Shown: piece after piece, positions 19,806-28,240 of the stretch
Numbering within the stretch: position 1 is the stretch's first letter
Layout: every line of letters starts with the position of its first letter
NCBI GenBank assembly: GCA_040880125.1
Contig: JBBDJB010000012.1
Coordinates: 62,001 to 126,000, forward strand
DNA from: JBBDJB01 sp040880125
Lineage (GTDB): Bacteria; Planctomycetota; Planctomycetia; Pirellulales; JBBDJB01
Reading direction: 5' to 3'
DNA: 64,000 nucleotides
The notes under the pieces: model-generated
The model's database searches: none
The model's input: the letters and a program-made list of their open reading frames with translations, nothing else
What the model was told of the DNA's origin: nothing
Made by a program: the position numbers and the translations under genes

Positions 19806-21443
19806 ATGAACGAGACGCGAGCCACGTTGAACGACACCTTTCGGCAGTGCCCTTGCGCGGTCCGCGGCGCCTTTTCCTGCGTAAGACGTGGCATCGCTGC
19901 GCTCTTACTTTCATGGGCGGTGGCCGGCATTGCTTTCGCCCAATCGGAAAGCAGCGGCGCAACCGAGCGACGCGCACAGGATGCATCGGCGGCGGCCGAT
20001 TCGCGGGAGGTTCTCGCAATCTACGGGCTGGATGCTGCGCGCCTGGCGGAGTTGTCGGACGCACAGCCGCTGGCCGAGGGTGCCGAGGCAGATCTGGTGC
20101 TGCGACTGCTCTACCGCACAAGCCAGTTCGACGACTTCACGATCCACCGGTGGAGCGCTCCCATGCCGGCGGTGACCGAACTGACAAGCGGTCCGGCGTC
20201 GTGGCGAGGACGCTTTGTGCAGTTTCGCGGCCGAGTGAAACGCGTCGACGCCCAGCCGCTCGCTCCGGAATTGCAAGAACGCTATCCGTTCGACCGCTAC
20301 TTCCAGTGCGAAATCGAGCTGGCAGATCAGGATGCCACCGCAGTCGTGCTGACGACGCGGCTCCCGGAAAGCTGGCCGATCGGGCAGCCGCTCGACGAGT
20401 ACGTCAGTACCTCCGGAATGTTTCTCAAGCTCGCACCCGGACAGGACCGCCCGGGGCCGGTGTTCGCGGCCAAACGCATCGCCTGGCATCCCCAGCGGAT
20501 CGACCGCGCCATGAACGTCGGCCTCGGCGCGACGCTGCTCGGCGGGTGGAGCGTGGATATTGGCTTGCGGGACAGAATCGTCCAGCAACAACCGATCACC
20601 GCCCAGGAGCGCGAGCTGTTCTATCAGATGCTCTCTGCGATGGAGCGGGCCCAGCCAGTCCGATTGGCGCGACTGGCTCGCGAGCAACTGGATCAGCAGC
20701 TTGACGCATGGCGCGAACAGGCGGCGGCGATTGAGCAAACGCTGGAGATGACTGCCGACGCCCGCGAGCGCCGAAGAATACAGCAGTCGTGGGCGGAGCT
20801 AAGGGCGCGAATCGAACGGGCGGAGCAGGGGGCCGACTCGGTGGTGCCGCTGTTCAACGAACCGGAGAGCCGGTTCGGCACGCTTGTCGTGCTGGAGGGA
20901 ATCGCCCGCCGTGCAGTGCCGATCCGCGTCGGCAGTTCGTCCGAAGCAGGACCGAACCGCGACGTGGTCGCCCGCTTCGGCATACGGCAGTATTACGAAA
21001 TCGACCTGTTTACCCCCGACTCGCAGGACAACCCTGTTGTATTGTGCGTCCGCGATCTTCCCCCGGGCTTTCCCGTCGGCGAGGCGATCGATGAACCGGT
21101 GCGATTGGCCGGCTTCTTTTTCAAATCCTGGGCCTACGCGGCGCGCGACGCAGGGACGGAAGCGGACGATGCCGCCGATGCACTTCAACTCGCTCCACTA
21201 CTGATAGCGGCGCGGCCACAATGGCTAACCAGTCCCACGCCGCCAAGTAACCGCCTGGCCGGCGCGATCGCCGGCGGACTGTTTGTGGTTGCGCTACTTG
21301 GAGTCTGGCTGGCGATTTGGAAAAACGGGCAGCGCGACCGCCAGTTCGCGCGCAGCACCGCCGCCCGAGCGCCGGCCGATGAGGACCGCGAATTCTTGCG
21401 CAAGCTGGACGTCAGCCAACCGCAGCCGCCCGAACGTCGCTAA
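19806..21443 (+). CDS. Unrecognised membrane protein with two OB-like modules
   Basis: A 545-aa protein with a signal peptide near residues 27-46 (RGIAALLLSWAVAGIAFAQ). Module A, about 128-215, has WRGRFVQFRGRVKRV, YFQCEIEL, AVVLTTRLPESWP and VSTSGMFLKLA. A charged helical coiled coil follows at 275-345 (many Arg/Glu/Gln). Module B is about 355-450 (TLVVLEGIARRA, YYEIDLF, VVLCVRDLPPGFP, VRLAGFFFKSWAY). A C-terminal membrane helix lies at 480-503 and a short cytoplasmic tail follows. Module B is closer in its last motif to the neighbour's module than to module A. I do not recognise the family; it appears to be a Planctomycete-type envelope protein. Distances and orientation indicate co-transcription with the gene at 18676. 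Confidence 0.75.
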   Translation: MNETRATLNDTFRQCPCAVRGAFSCVRRGIAALLLSWAVAGIAFAQSESSGATERRAQDASAAADSREVLAIYGLDAARLAELSDAQPLAEGAEADLVLRLLYRTSQFDDFTIHRWSAPMPAVTELTSGPASWRGRFVQFRGRVKRVDAQPLAPELQERYPFDRYFQCEIELADQDATAVVLTTRLPESWPIGQPLDEYVSTSGMFLKLAPGQDRPGPVFAAKRIAWHPQRIDRAMNVGLGATLLGGWSVDIGLRDRIVQQQPITAQERELFYQMLSAMERAQPVRLARLAREQLDQQLDAWREQAAAIEQTLEMTADARERRRIQQSWAELRARIERAEQGADSVVPLFNEPESRFGTLVVLEGIARRAVPIRVGSSSEAGPNRDVVARFGIRQYYEIDLFTPDSQDNPVVLCVRDLPPGFPVGEAIDEPVRLAGFFFKSWAYAARDAGTEADDAADALQLAPLLIAARPQWLTSPTPPSNRLAGAIAGGLFVVALLGVWLAIWKNGQRDRQFARSTAARAPADEDREFLRKLDVSQPQPPERR

Positions 21444-21489
21444 ACGAGACGTCACGCCACCTCGACATTCAAACCGCATTGACGATGAA

Positions 21490-22410
21490 CTATCGCCGCC
21501 GGCGGCCGCGGCGTCGCTCGTTTCCGTCGTCCGCCGGTGCCACCTCGCGAGCTTTTTGCTCTTCTTGCGCCGATAACTCAGGATTGGGCGAGGCGTCGCC
21601 TTCCTCCAAGCCGAGAATCCAGCGAACGCCGCCCAGCAGCGACTGCCGATAGGTCGGGTTCGTCCAGACATCCTCGCGATGGCCCAGGCTCATGTGCATT
21701 ACCTTGCCGTCGCCGTAGTTCTTCACCCAGGCGATCGGCACGTGGTACGGCTCTTTCAGTTCGGTCTTTGCCATGTTCAGGCTCATCAGCACGCGAACAT
21801 TCTCGGGCTGCCAGTTCTTGAACCGGTAGATCTCGTCCTGGATGGTGAACTCCTCGCCCCACGGCTTGGAAACGGGATGCTCGGTGTCGTGCACGGTGAT
21901 TGTCACGGTTGAGCCGGCTCCCCAGGGGTGGCCGTTGAAGGTGCCGCCAATCATGTCCCAGTACGGCTTATATTCGTGGTAGGTATCCGCGGCCGAGTGG
22001 ACACCGATAAAGCCGTGCCCCTTTTGCTTGAGCCAGTCGTTGAGGAAGTATTCTCGCACGTCCTCGGGGATCGGCAGATCGCCCGTCGTGTAGAACATAA
22101 CGATGTCGTGGGCGTCAAGCGCCTCCTTGGTGAAGTCCTTCTCCACGTCCTGAGTGCAGTCGACGCGGAACAGCCCGCTGGAGATGCCAAGCTCCGTCAT
22201 GGCGAGCTCGGCCGGCGAAAGCTCTCCCTCCTTACGGGTGACCGACCCGTGCTTGAAGCCGGCGCTTTGCGTCACCATCAAGATCCGGGCGTCTCGCGGC
22301 GTTTCCTGCTGAGCTTCGACCTGGGCCTCTTGCGCAGCGGCCGGAAACGCGGCCGCGGCCAAAAGCAACACGCTGGTCAGGCAACAGATGCGTCGAAAGC
22401 AGTGAATCAT
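21490..22410 (-). CDS. ThuA domain protein, secreted
   Basis: A 306-aa exported protein of the ThuA (trehalose-utilisation-like) family, a class-I glutamine-amidotransferase fold without a known reaction. The signal peptide is residues 1-27 (CCLTSVLLLAAAAFPAAAQ). Landmarks are ARILMVTQSAGFKHGSV, VMFYTTGDLP, GHGFIGVHSAADTYHEY and MIGGTFNGHPWG, then KVMHMSLGHREDVWTNPTYR. The C-terminus is an Arg-rich tail. ATG 22410 is chosen because GAGGG precedes it and a signal peptide follows; the frame continues to 22512 through a repeat fragment. Planctomycete ThuA proteins commonly sit with DUF1549/DUF1553 genes, as here. Confidence 0.88.
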   Translation of the reverse strand: MIHCFRRICCLTSVLLLAAAAFPAAAQEAQVEAQQETPRDARILMVTQSAGFKHGSVTRKEGELSPAELAMTELGISSGLFRVDCTQDVEKDFTKEALDAHDIVMFYTTGDLPIPEDVREYFLNDWLKQKGHGFIGVHSAADTYHEYKPYWDMIGGTFNGHPWGAGSTVTITVHDTEHPVSKPWGEEFTIQDEIYRFKNWQPENVRVLMSLNMAKTELKEPYHVPIAWVKNYGDGKVMHMSLGHREDVWTNPTYRQSLLGGVRWILGLEEGDASPNPELSAQEEQKAREVAPADDGNERRRGRRRR

Positions 22411-22449
22411 GGCAGTTACCCTCTTGTTATGGAATGAAACCTTGGATGG

Positions 22450-22471
22450 CATCGACATTCCTGTCTGTGCG
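22450..22471. repeat. Palindromic repeat family A, degenerate copy
   Basis: Only the right arm TGTCTGTGC is intact; the left arm is eroded (ATCGACA). It lies in the gap between the WD40 gene and the ThuA gene. Confidence 0.45.
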
Positions 22472-22524
22472 TTGTCGAAGTAAACGTGCTGGAGATGCGA
22501 AAAGTCGCTCACAGTGCGTCTGCA

Positions 22525-25308
22525 TCAATCCGACGCCGCCTCCGCTGCGGACGATGCTCCCGGACGCCGCACGCGAAGGATCACCGGCCGTGTCGTCTGC
22601 GTACCGTCGGCTCCGGTCGTAAGATAGAACGGGCGGCTCGTCTCGGGTACCCAATTGGCGGCCGTCAGGTAGATCGTCTGTTCGGTTTGCCCCTCCGGGA
22701 TGAGGATGCCGTTGAGCCCTATGTTGTCGACGATCACGCCATGAGGCAAGTTCTTCGCCTCGAACCCGATCCGCTCGCCGAAATCGCGCCGCTCGGCACG
22801 AAGCTGCACGCTGATCGTTTCGCCCGGGGCGATCACCAGTTCCTCGGTCGCGAACGAGACCAATAGCTTCGGTGCATCCGCCAGGGCGAGTTGCTCGAAG
22901 GTGGCGATGTCTTTTGTCACGCGGCGACCCTCCACTTCAGCAGTGGCCGTTACGCGGATTTTACCGGCTGCGTCCTCTGGCGGCGCCTGGGCATCGGCGG
23001 CGACGTTGATCACACCCGAGGCCGCGTCATGCCCCTGTTCGATCACTAGCGGCGAAGTGACGGTGAATCCCTCGGGCAGCCCTTCGATTGCGACTTCAAT
23101 CGGTCCATCGAAGCTGTCGATCCGCTGGGCGGCCAGTGTGAATCCCTTGCCACTGCCGGCGTTGATAGTCAACTTCCGCTCATTGATGCCGACTTCGAAG
23201 TCGGGCCGCTGCGGGCGAACCGTCAGCTCGTAGTGGAATTTCTCCCCCTGCTGGCCGCGCACGTCGCTCACGCGCACTAGATAAGTGCCGTCCTGTGGGG
23301 CGACGAACGTAACGCGCGAATCGGTGCCGAGGCGGCGCCGGCCGTCGTCGTCGTTGGTGTAATACAGCGGAAACACCGGCAGCCCGTTGGCAATCAGCCG
23401 TGCCCCGGGCGGATGCGCCTGGACGATATAACACGGTTCGTGCAGGGCATGCACGGTGCCGGTCGTGTCGAAGTAGCATCGCCGCGCGCCGCCCGATCCA
23501 TAGAGTTGCAAACCGGAGTCCGGCCCCTGCGGCATGCGAAAGATCTTGCTAACTTCTCCCTGCATGTACAGATACTGGTTCAGATCCATCTCCTCCCAGT
23601 TGTGCACGCGCACGTCCTGAGACGAGGAGTCGATGCCGCGGAACGTGATGTACGAGTCGCGAACCGCCTGCAACACGACGCGGGGGACCGGCTCACCCGA
23701 CTCATCGAGCACTTCCAGGAGCGAGTCGAGCGGTGAGCCGTCTCGGGACGCCTTGATCTCCAAAACCCACGCCTGGCCGCGCTGTGCCTGGAAACGGAAG
23801 ACGTCGTCGTCCGCCTCACCACTGGCACTGTGGATCCGTCCGCGGATGACCGCCGGCGCGGAGAACCCCATGGCCTGCTGCGGACTGTCGTTCGGCTCCT
23901 GTTCCTCGGCTTGCGTCAGCTCCGCTTCGCCGGCCGCCGCGGGTTCGAACTCGCTCGACGAGTCCGAAGCGATGGCCGTCGCGGTTGGGCCTTCCACCGG
24001 CAAGGTTTCCATGGAGCCGTCCATTCGCCCTACCAGCAAGCGGTCGCCTGAGGGCGCAAAGGCGAGCGCGGGCGCGACGTCCGGCTGCGGCGGGTAGAGG
24101 TGTGTCTCAGTAAACGTCTCGGTCTCCCAAAGCTTGATCGTCCGGTCCTCGGCGGACGAGGCCAACCGGCGGCCGTCCGATGAGAACGCAAGTCGGACGA
24201 TCGCCCCCTCATGCGCGAAGCGGGCAAACAGCAGCGGTTGAATCCGCGGCTGGTCAGTACCCAAGTGCCGCCACACGCGGAGGCGGTTGTCCACGCCCCC
24301 GGCCACGATCGTTTTGCCGTCAGGGCTGAAGGCGACTGTGTACTGCTCGGCCAGCGGTTGACTGAAGGTATCCACGCGGCGGCCACTTTCGACGTGCCAC
24401 AGCTTGATGGTTTCGTCGCCGCTGGCGCTGGCCAGAAAGCGCCCGCCGGGGCTGAAGGCAATATCGTAGACAGCGCCGTTGTGTCCTTCCAGCGTGTGCA
24501 ACACCTCGCCGGACGCAACGTCCCAAATCTGGATCATGCGGTCGTAGCCAGCCGTCGCCAGACGAGTCCCGTCGGGGCTGAGCCGGGCGGCGTACAGCGT
24601 GTCGCGATGTCCGCGGAAGGAGTGCCGTAGCGCGCCGTCGGCGACGTTCCAGAGGCGGGCCTCACCATAAAGCCCCGCCACGCCGGTTCCGGCGACCAGA
24701 AGCGATCCGTCGGCCGAGAACTCCACGGAATTGATCTTGCCGGGATGATCCAATAACCGGCCGGCTACTTCACGGCCATTCGATTCAAGCAGCTCAATAC
24801 TGGAAAAACGCGCAGCGGCCGCCCGCTTTCCGTCCGGGGAGAACGCCACGCTGGTGATGGCCTTCGCCACGTCGTCGTCCGTTTCGATCTCCGGTACCAG
24901 CAACTGCGTCCGGTCGGGCTCCGCTCCGTTTGGCCCCTTCGCGCCGGCGTCGATCCAAGCACGGATCAGCGCGATCTCCGGTTCATTCGGTCCTTCCAGG
25001 TCGTCCGGCGGCATGGCGGGCTCCGCCTCGCCGGTGAGCATACGGACCAGTCGACTGGCGCCGCTGTCCCCGGGCATTATCGCCGGACCGTTTGCACCGC
25101 CCTGCTGGATTGCTTCGAACGTCTCCAGCACGAGCTTGCCTTCGGCCGTGGCGGCGTCGTGACAGCCCAGGCAGTACAAGTCCAGGATCGGCGCGATGTG
25201 CTCCGTGTAGTCCGGCACCTGGGGCGTATCCTGTGCGCGAGCATGTGCCGCCATGCTGAGGAAGGCGACGACGATCATCGCAACGTGCTGGAGCCGAGGA
25301 AGAGTCAT
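22525..25308 (-). CDS. Haem c / WD40 repeat / pre-peptidase C-terminal-like protein
   Basis: A 927-aa exported protein. It has a signal peptide at residues 1-25, then a Planctomycete cytochrome c domain with CLGCH (C46, C49, H50). A seven-bladed WD40 propeller follows, about 135-430 (repeats of the form GHRDTLYAARLSPDGTRLA and IQIWDVASGEVLHTLEGH). Next comes a linker rich in Ala/Glu and one or two pre-peptidase-type beta domains from about 460 (EQEPNDSPQQAMGF, DDDVFRFQAQRGQAWVLEI). Further beta-sandwich domains reach the C-terminus. It is likely a periplasmic or surface scaffold that receives electrons or binds glycan. The start ATG lies 194 bp after the DUF1553 stop; that spacer contains two repeat families. 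Confidence 0.88.
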   Translation of the reverse strand: MTLPRLQHVAMIVVAFLSMAAHARAQDTPQVPDYTEHIAPILDLYCLGCHDAATAEGKLVLETFEAIQQGGANGPAIMPGDSGASRLVRMLTGEAEPAMPPDDLEGPNEPEIALIRAWIDAGAKGPNGAEPDRTQLLVPEIETDDDVAKAITSVAFSPDGKRAAAARFSSIELLESNGREVAGRLLDHPGKINSVEFSADGSLLVAGTGVAGLYGEARLWNVADGALRHSFRGHRDTLYAARLSPDGTRLATAGYDRMIQIWDVASGEVLHTLEGHNGAVYDIAFSPGGRFLASASGDETIKLWHVESGRRVDTFSQPLAEQYTVAFSPDGKTIVAGGVDNRLRVWRHLGTDQPRIQPLLFARFAHEGAIVRLAFSSDGRRLASSAEDRTIKLWETETFTETHLYPPQPDVAPALAFAPSGDRLLVGRMDGSMETLPVEGPTATAIASDSSSEFEPAAAGEAELTQAEEQEPNDSPQQAMGFSAPAVIRGRIHSASGEADDDVFRFQAQRGQAWVLEIKASRDGSPLDSLLEVLDESGEPVPRVVLQAVRDSYITFRGIDSSSQDVRVHNWEEMDLNQYLYMQGEVSKIFRMPQGPDSGLQLYGSGGARRCYFDTTGTVHALHEPCYIVQAHPPGARLIANGLPVFPLYYTNDDDGRRRLGTDSRVTFVAPQDGTYLVRVSDVRGQQGEKFHYELTVRPQRPDFEVGINERKLTINAGSGKGFTLAAQRIDSFDGPIEVAIEGLPEGFTVTSPLVIEQGHDAASGVINVAADAQAPPEDAAGKIRVTATAEVEGRRVTKDIATFEQLALADAPKLLVSFATEELVIAPGETISVQLRAERRDFGERIGFEAKNLPHGVIVDNIGLNGILIPEGQTEQTIYLTAANWVPETSRPFYLTTGADGTQTTRPVILRVRRPGASSAAEAASD

Positions 25309-25346
25309 CTGCGTTCGCTTGTACTGCGTTTTGATTTCGCCTCATA

Positions 25347-25387
25347 CTCCCTCTCCCCCACGGGGAGAGGGCCGGGGAGAGGGGGTA
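25347..25387. repeat. Dispersed repeat family B, copy 1
   Basis: Alternating CCCTCTCCCC and GGGGAGAGGG blocks forming a strong imperfect hairpin, flanked by GGTACTA. Matches 31386-31428 and 34801-34840. Confidence 0.75.
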
Positions 25388-25450
25388 CTAAAAGCGTTCC
25401 GCCTTCAGTGTTTCATATTCTGCAATGCCGCACGGCTTTCCCCCGGCTTC

Positions 25451-25476
25451 GCACAGACAGGAATGTCCGTGCCACC
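25451..25476. repeat. Palindromic repeat family A, copy 2
   Basis: GCACAGACA / TGTCCGTGC arms separated by GGAA, followed by the palindrome CCACCTAGGTGG. It lies between DUF1553 and the WD40 gene. Confidence 0.75.
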
Positions 25477-25502
25477 TAGGTGGCTTCCTGCCGCGACTTC
25501 GA

Positions 25503-28145
25503 TCAGTGGTTAAACAAAAACTCCTTGCTGCTCAGCACGCTCCAGAACAAATCCTCCACCAGCACGCGCCGCTCGACGCCGTCGTCCTGCCGCATCAGCG
25601 CCAGCAATTGCTCGCGTTCGGTATCGGTCGGGTATCGCGACAGCGCGGCCAGGTAAGCCTCTTCAATGATCTGCTCGCCGCTGACGTCCGCGCCCAGCAG
25701 TTGCTCCAGGCGGTTCTTCTCGGCGTGCAGCTTCTGGTTGATGGTGTCGCCATTGGAGATGTGCAGCACCTGCACCATGCTCGGCTCGGAGGAGCGTTCG
25801 CACTCGCAAGTGATCTCGCGCTCCGCGCGGCCGAACGTCTTCAGGAAGTACGAATCGACGCTAGAGTCCGGCAGTTCCAGCGCCCGCGTCCCCTCGTCGT
25901 ACCCGGCGAACGTCGTTCGGGCCTGAGTGACCTGCGAGATGGCGTCGAGCATCACCTCGGCCATCAGTCGCTTCGGATAGTTACGCGAATAATAGCGGTG
26001 CTCATCCTTGTTCTCCGGCAGTGGCTTGCTGCTCCGCTGGTAGGCTGCGGACTGGAGGATCGCCCGCATCAGCGGTTTGAGTTGGTACTGGTTCTCCACA
26101 AGAAACTGCGCGGCGGCGTCGAGCAGCTCTTCATTGCTGGGCGGGTTCGACTCGCGCATGTCGTCAACCGCTTCGACTAGCCCCACGCCCATGAAGTTGG
26201 CCCAGATGCGGTTGGTGATCGCGCGGCTGAAGTAGGGGTTTTCGGGCGAGGTGAGCCAATCGGCCAAATGCGTGCGGCGGTCGCCCGTCGCGTCGAAGGG
26301 AATCGGCTCGCCGTCGAGCGGGGCCGGGGGCTGCGGCTTGCCGCGCAGCGGTTGGATCAGATCGCCCTTGCTCGCCACGTACACCGTGCGGCGACCGTCG
26401 CCGGCGCGGAAGTCGCCGCCCCAGCCTTTGGCCCGCACCCGGGCGAAGAGATTCGCCATGGCGTAGTACTGGTCGTTGGTCCATTTCTCCAGCGGGTGGT
26501 TGTGGCACTTCGCACAGCCGATCGACAAGCCCATGAACGCCATGCTGACGTTCTCGGTCATCTCCTGCGGGTCTTGGTGCAGGGCGAAGAAATTCGTCGC
26601 ACCATTCTCGTAGCTGCTGCCGGTGGCGGTGACGATCTCGCGGGCAAACTCGTCCCACGGCTTGTCGGACTCGACGCTCTCGCGAATCCAGCGGTAGTAG
26701 GCCTTCAGCGCGTCGGGCCGCAGCTTGTTGCCGGAGACTAGCAGCAGGTCAGACCACTTGTAGCTCCAGTAGTCGACGAACTCCGGCCGCGCCAGCAGCT
26801 CGTCGATCAGCCGGTCGCGCTTGTCGGGCGAGGTATCGGCGAGGAAGCGGCGAGCCTCGTCGACGCTGGGCAATGTGCCGATCGTGTCGAGGTACGCCCT
26901 GCGCAGGAATTCGGCGTCGCTGGCCGCAGGCGACGGCCGCAGATTCAGGCTTTGCAGCTTGTCGAGCACGAGCTCATCGATGAAGTTGCGCCGCGGCGCC
27001 GACGCGAAGACGGCCGGATCGATCTGGTGCGGATAGGGCGAAGCGATCCGGGCTACCGCGATGTTGCTGGCGTACCAGGCCGTCACGGCCCCTTCGCCGT
27101 AGCTGGTAACCGTGACCTTGCCGGCTTCATCCACCTGGGCGACAGTCTCATCGGTCGAGGTGAATTTGGCCCATTGCGTGACGTCCTCGACGCGGCCGTC
27201 GGCGAAGTGCGCGCGGACGACGATCTGCTGCTGGGCGTCCTTGGCGAGTACCGCCCGATGCGGCAGAATCTCCAGGTGATCCAGCCGCGGGTCGTCCTCG
27301 CGCGGCGGTAACGCGCCGGCGGCAATCCATTCGGACAGGACGCGATACTCCAGCGAATCGACGTCAAACCGCAGGCCGCCCTTGTGCGGGATCGCGCCGG
27401 ACGGCTTCGCCAGAATCAGGCTGCGGCCGGGATCGGCCAGCTCGATGCGCCGCCCCCGGGCTTGCCGAGTGATCGTCTCGAAGTCGCGCATCGTGTCGTA
27501 GCCCCGCAGGGACAGCTTAAAGCCGCCTTTGCCGGCCAAGGCGCCGTGGCAGGCCCCGGCATTGCATCCCTTCTTCGCCAGCACCGACTGTACGTGATTG
27601 CGGAACGACCACACGTGCGGCTGGTCCATGCCGGTCACCGTCACGGCGGCGGAAGCCGTATGGCCTTCGTGCCGGGCTTCGATGACGGCCGCTCCGTTGC
27701 CTGCCGGAACGAGCATGCCGCCTTCGACGCGGACCACGCCGGGGTCGCTCGACGTGAGCAAAGCTTGAGGCGTGACGTCGCTGACGAGCCGATCGCCTTC
27801 GGTGCTTTCCACCATAATACGGTGACGAGCTTCGGGGCCGTGCAATGTCAGTTCGCCGGGAAGCAGGACGAGCTTCGCATTTCCCAGCGACGCTGAGGAT
27901 GGGGGCTGATCCGCACGGACGGTTGTTGAGGCACCGGCCAGTATGAAGCCGAGCAAAAGGAATAAAGCCGTGATCGGCGCGGCCAAGCTCGATAAGGTCG
28001 TGTGGAGTCGTTTGTGAAGGCTTTGTGCGGCCAATGCACGTACGCAGCCCGCACTGCTGGCGGGGCCAGCAGTGGCACCCGACGAAACCACCTTCACACT
28101 CGATCGGCCAGCGATGCGTTGATGAAATGTCAAACCGTGTCGCAT
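25503..28145 (-). CDS. DUF1549/DUF1553 protein with Ig-like domains
   Basis: An 880-aa exported protein as drawn. A signal helix is seen at about residues 55-77 (LFLLLGFILAGASTTVRA). Two bacterial Ig-like (BIG2) beta domains lie near 90-165 and 300-370, with a haem-like CNAGACHG motif between them. DUF1549 follows (about 375-580, ending CAKCHNHPLEKW) and DUF1553 (about 640-880, ALSRYPTDTEREQLLAL). This is the second PSD1-type protein in the window. The start is uncertain: the first 37 residues encode a family C repeat (28052-28080), so a TTG at 28034 that begins just before the signal helix is a good alternative. It lies 95 bp after DUF1501, with a family A repeat between them. Confidence 0.87.
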   Translation of the reverse strand: MRHGLTFHQRIAGRSSVKVVSSGATAGPASSAGCVRALAAQSLHKRLHTTLSSLAAPITALFLLLGFILAGASTTVRADQPPSSASLGNAKLVLLPGELTLHGPEARHRIMVESTEGDRLVSDVTPQALLTSSDPGVVRVEGGMLVPAGNGAAVIEARHEGHTASAAVTVTGMDQPHVWSFRNHVQSVLAKKGCNAGACHGALAGKGGFKLSLRGYDTMRDFETITRQARGRRIELADPGRSLILAKPSGAIPHKGGLRFDVDSLEYRVLSEWIAAGALPPREDDPRLDHLEILPHRAVLAKDAQQQIVVRAHFADGRVEDVTQWAKFTSTDETVAQVDEAGKVTVTSYGEGAVTAWYASNIAVARIASPYPHQIDPAVFASAPRRNFIDELVLDKLQSLNLRPSPAASDAEFLRRAYLDTIGTLPSVDEARRFLADTSPDKRDRLIDELLARPEFVDYWSYKWSDLLLVSGNKLRPDALKAYYRWIRESVESDKPWDEFAREIVTATGSSYENGATNFFALHQDPQEMTENVSMAFMGLSIGCAKCHNHPLEKWTNDQYYAMANLFARVRAKGWGGDFRAGDGRRTVYVASKGDLIQPLRGKPQPPAPLDGEPIPFDATGDRRTHLADWLTSPENPYFSRAITNRIWANFMGVGLVEAVDDMRESNPPSNEELLDAAAQFLVENQYQLKPLMRAILQSAAYQRSSKPLPENKDEHRYYSRNYPKRLMAEVMLDAISQVTQARTTFAGYDEGTRALELPDSSVDSYFLKTFGRAEREITCECERSSEPSMVQVLHISNGDTINQKLHAEKNRLEQLLGADVSGEQIIEEAYLAALSRYPTDTEREQLLALMRQDDGVERRVLVEDLFWSVLSSKEFLFNH
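28052..28080. repeat. Palindromic repeat family C, copy 2
   Basis: CACTGCTGG (28052-28060) and CCAGCAGTG (28066-28074), 9-bp stem with 5-nt loop, then GGCACCC. Inverted relative to the copy at 6921. It overlaps the drawn N-terminus of the DUF1549 gene. Confidence 0.75.
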
Positions 28146-28185
28146 ACGGTAATCCGCCTTGTCGAAAGCCGGCCAAACTTCGTGA

Positions 28186-28210
28186 GTGGCACAGACATCC
28201 TTGTCTGTGC
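28186..28210. repeat. Palindromic repeat family A, copy 3
   Basis: GCACAGACA / TGTCTGTGC, perfect 9-bp arms, spacer TCCT, preceded by GTG. Lies between the two Planctomycete-specific genes. Confidence 0.8.
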
Positions 28211-28240
28211 CTTGCGCAATCTCTTCGGCGCGGCCGCTCG

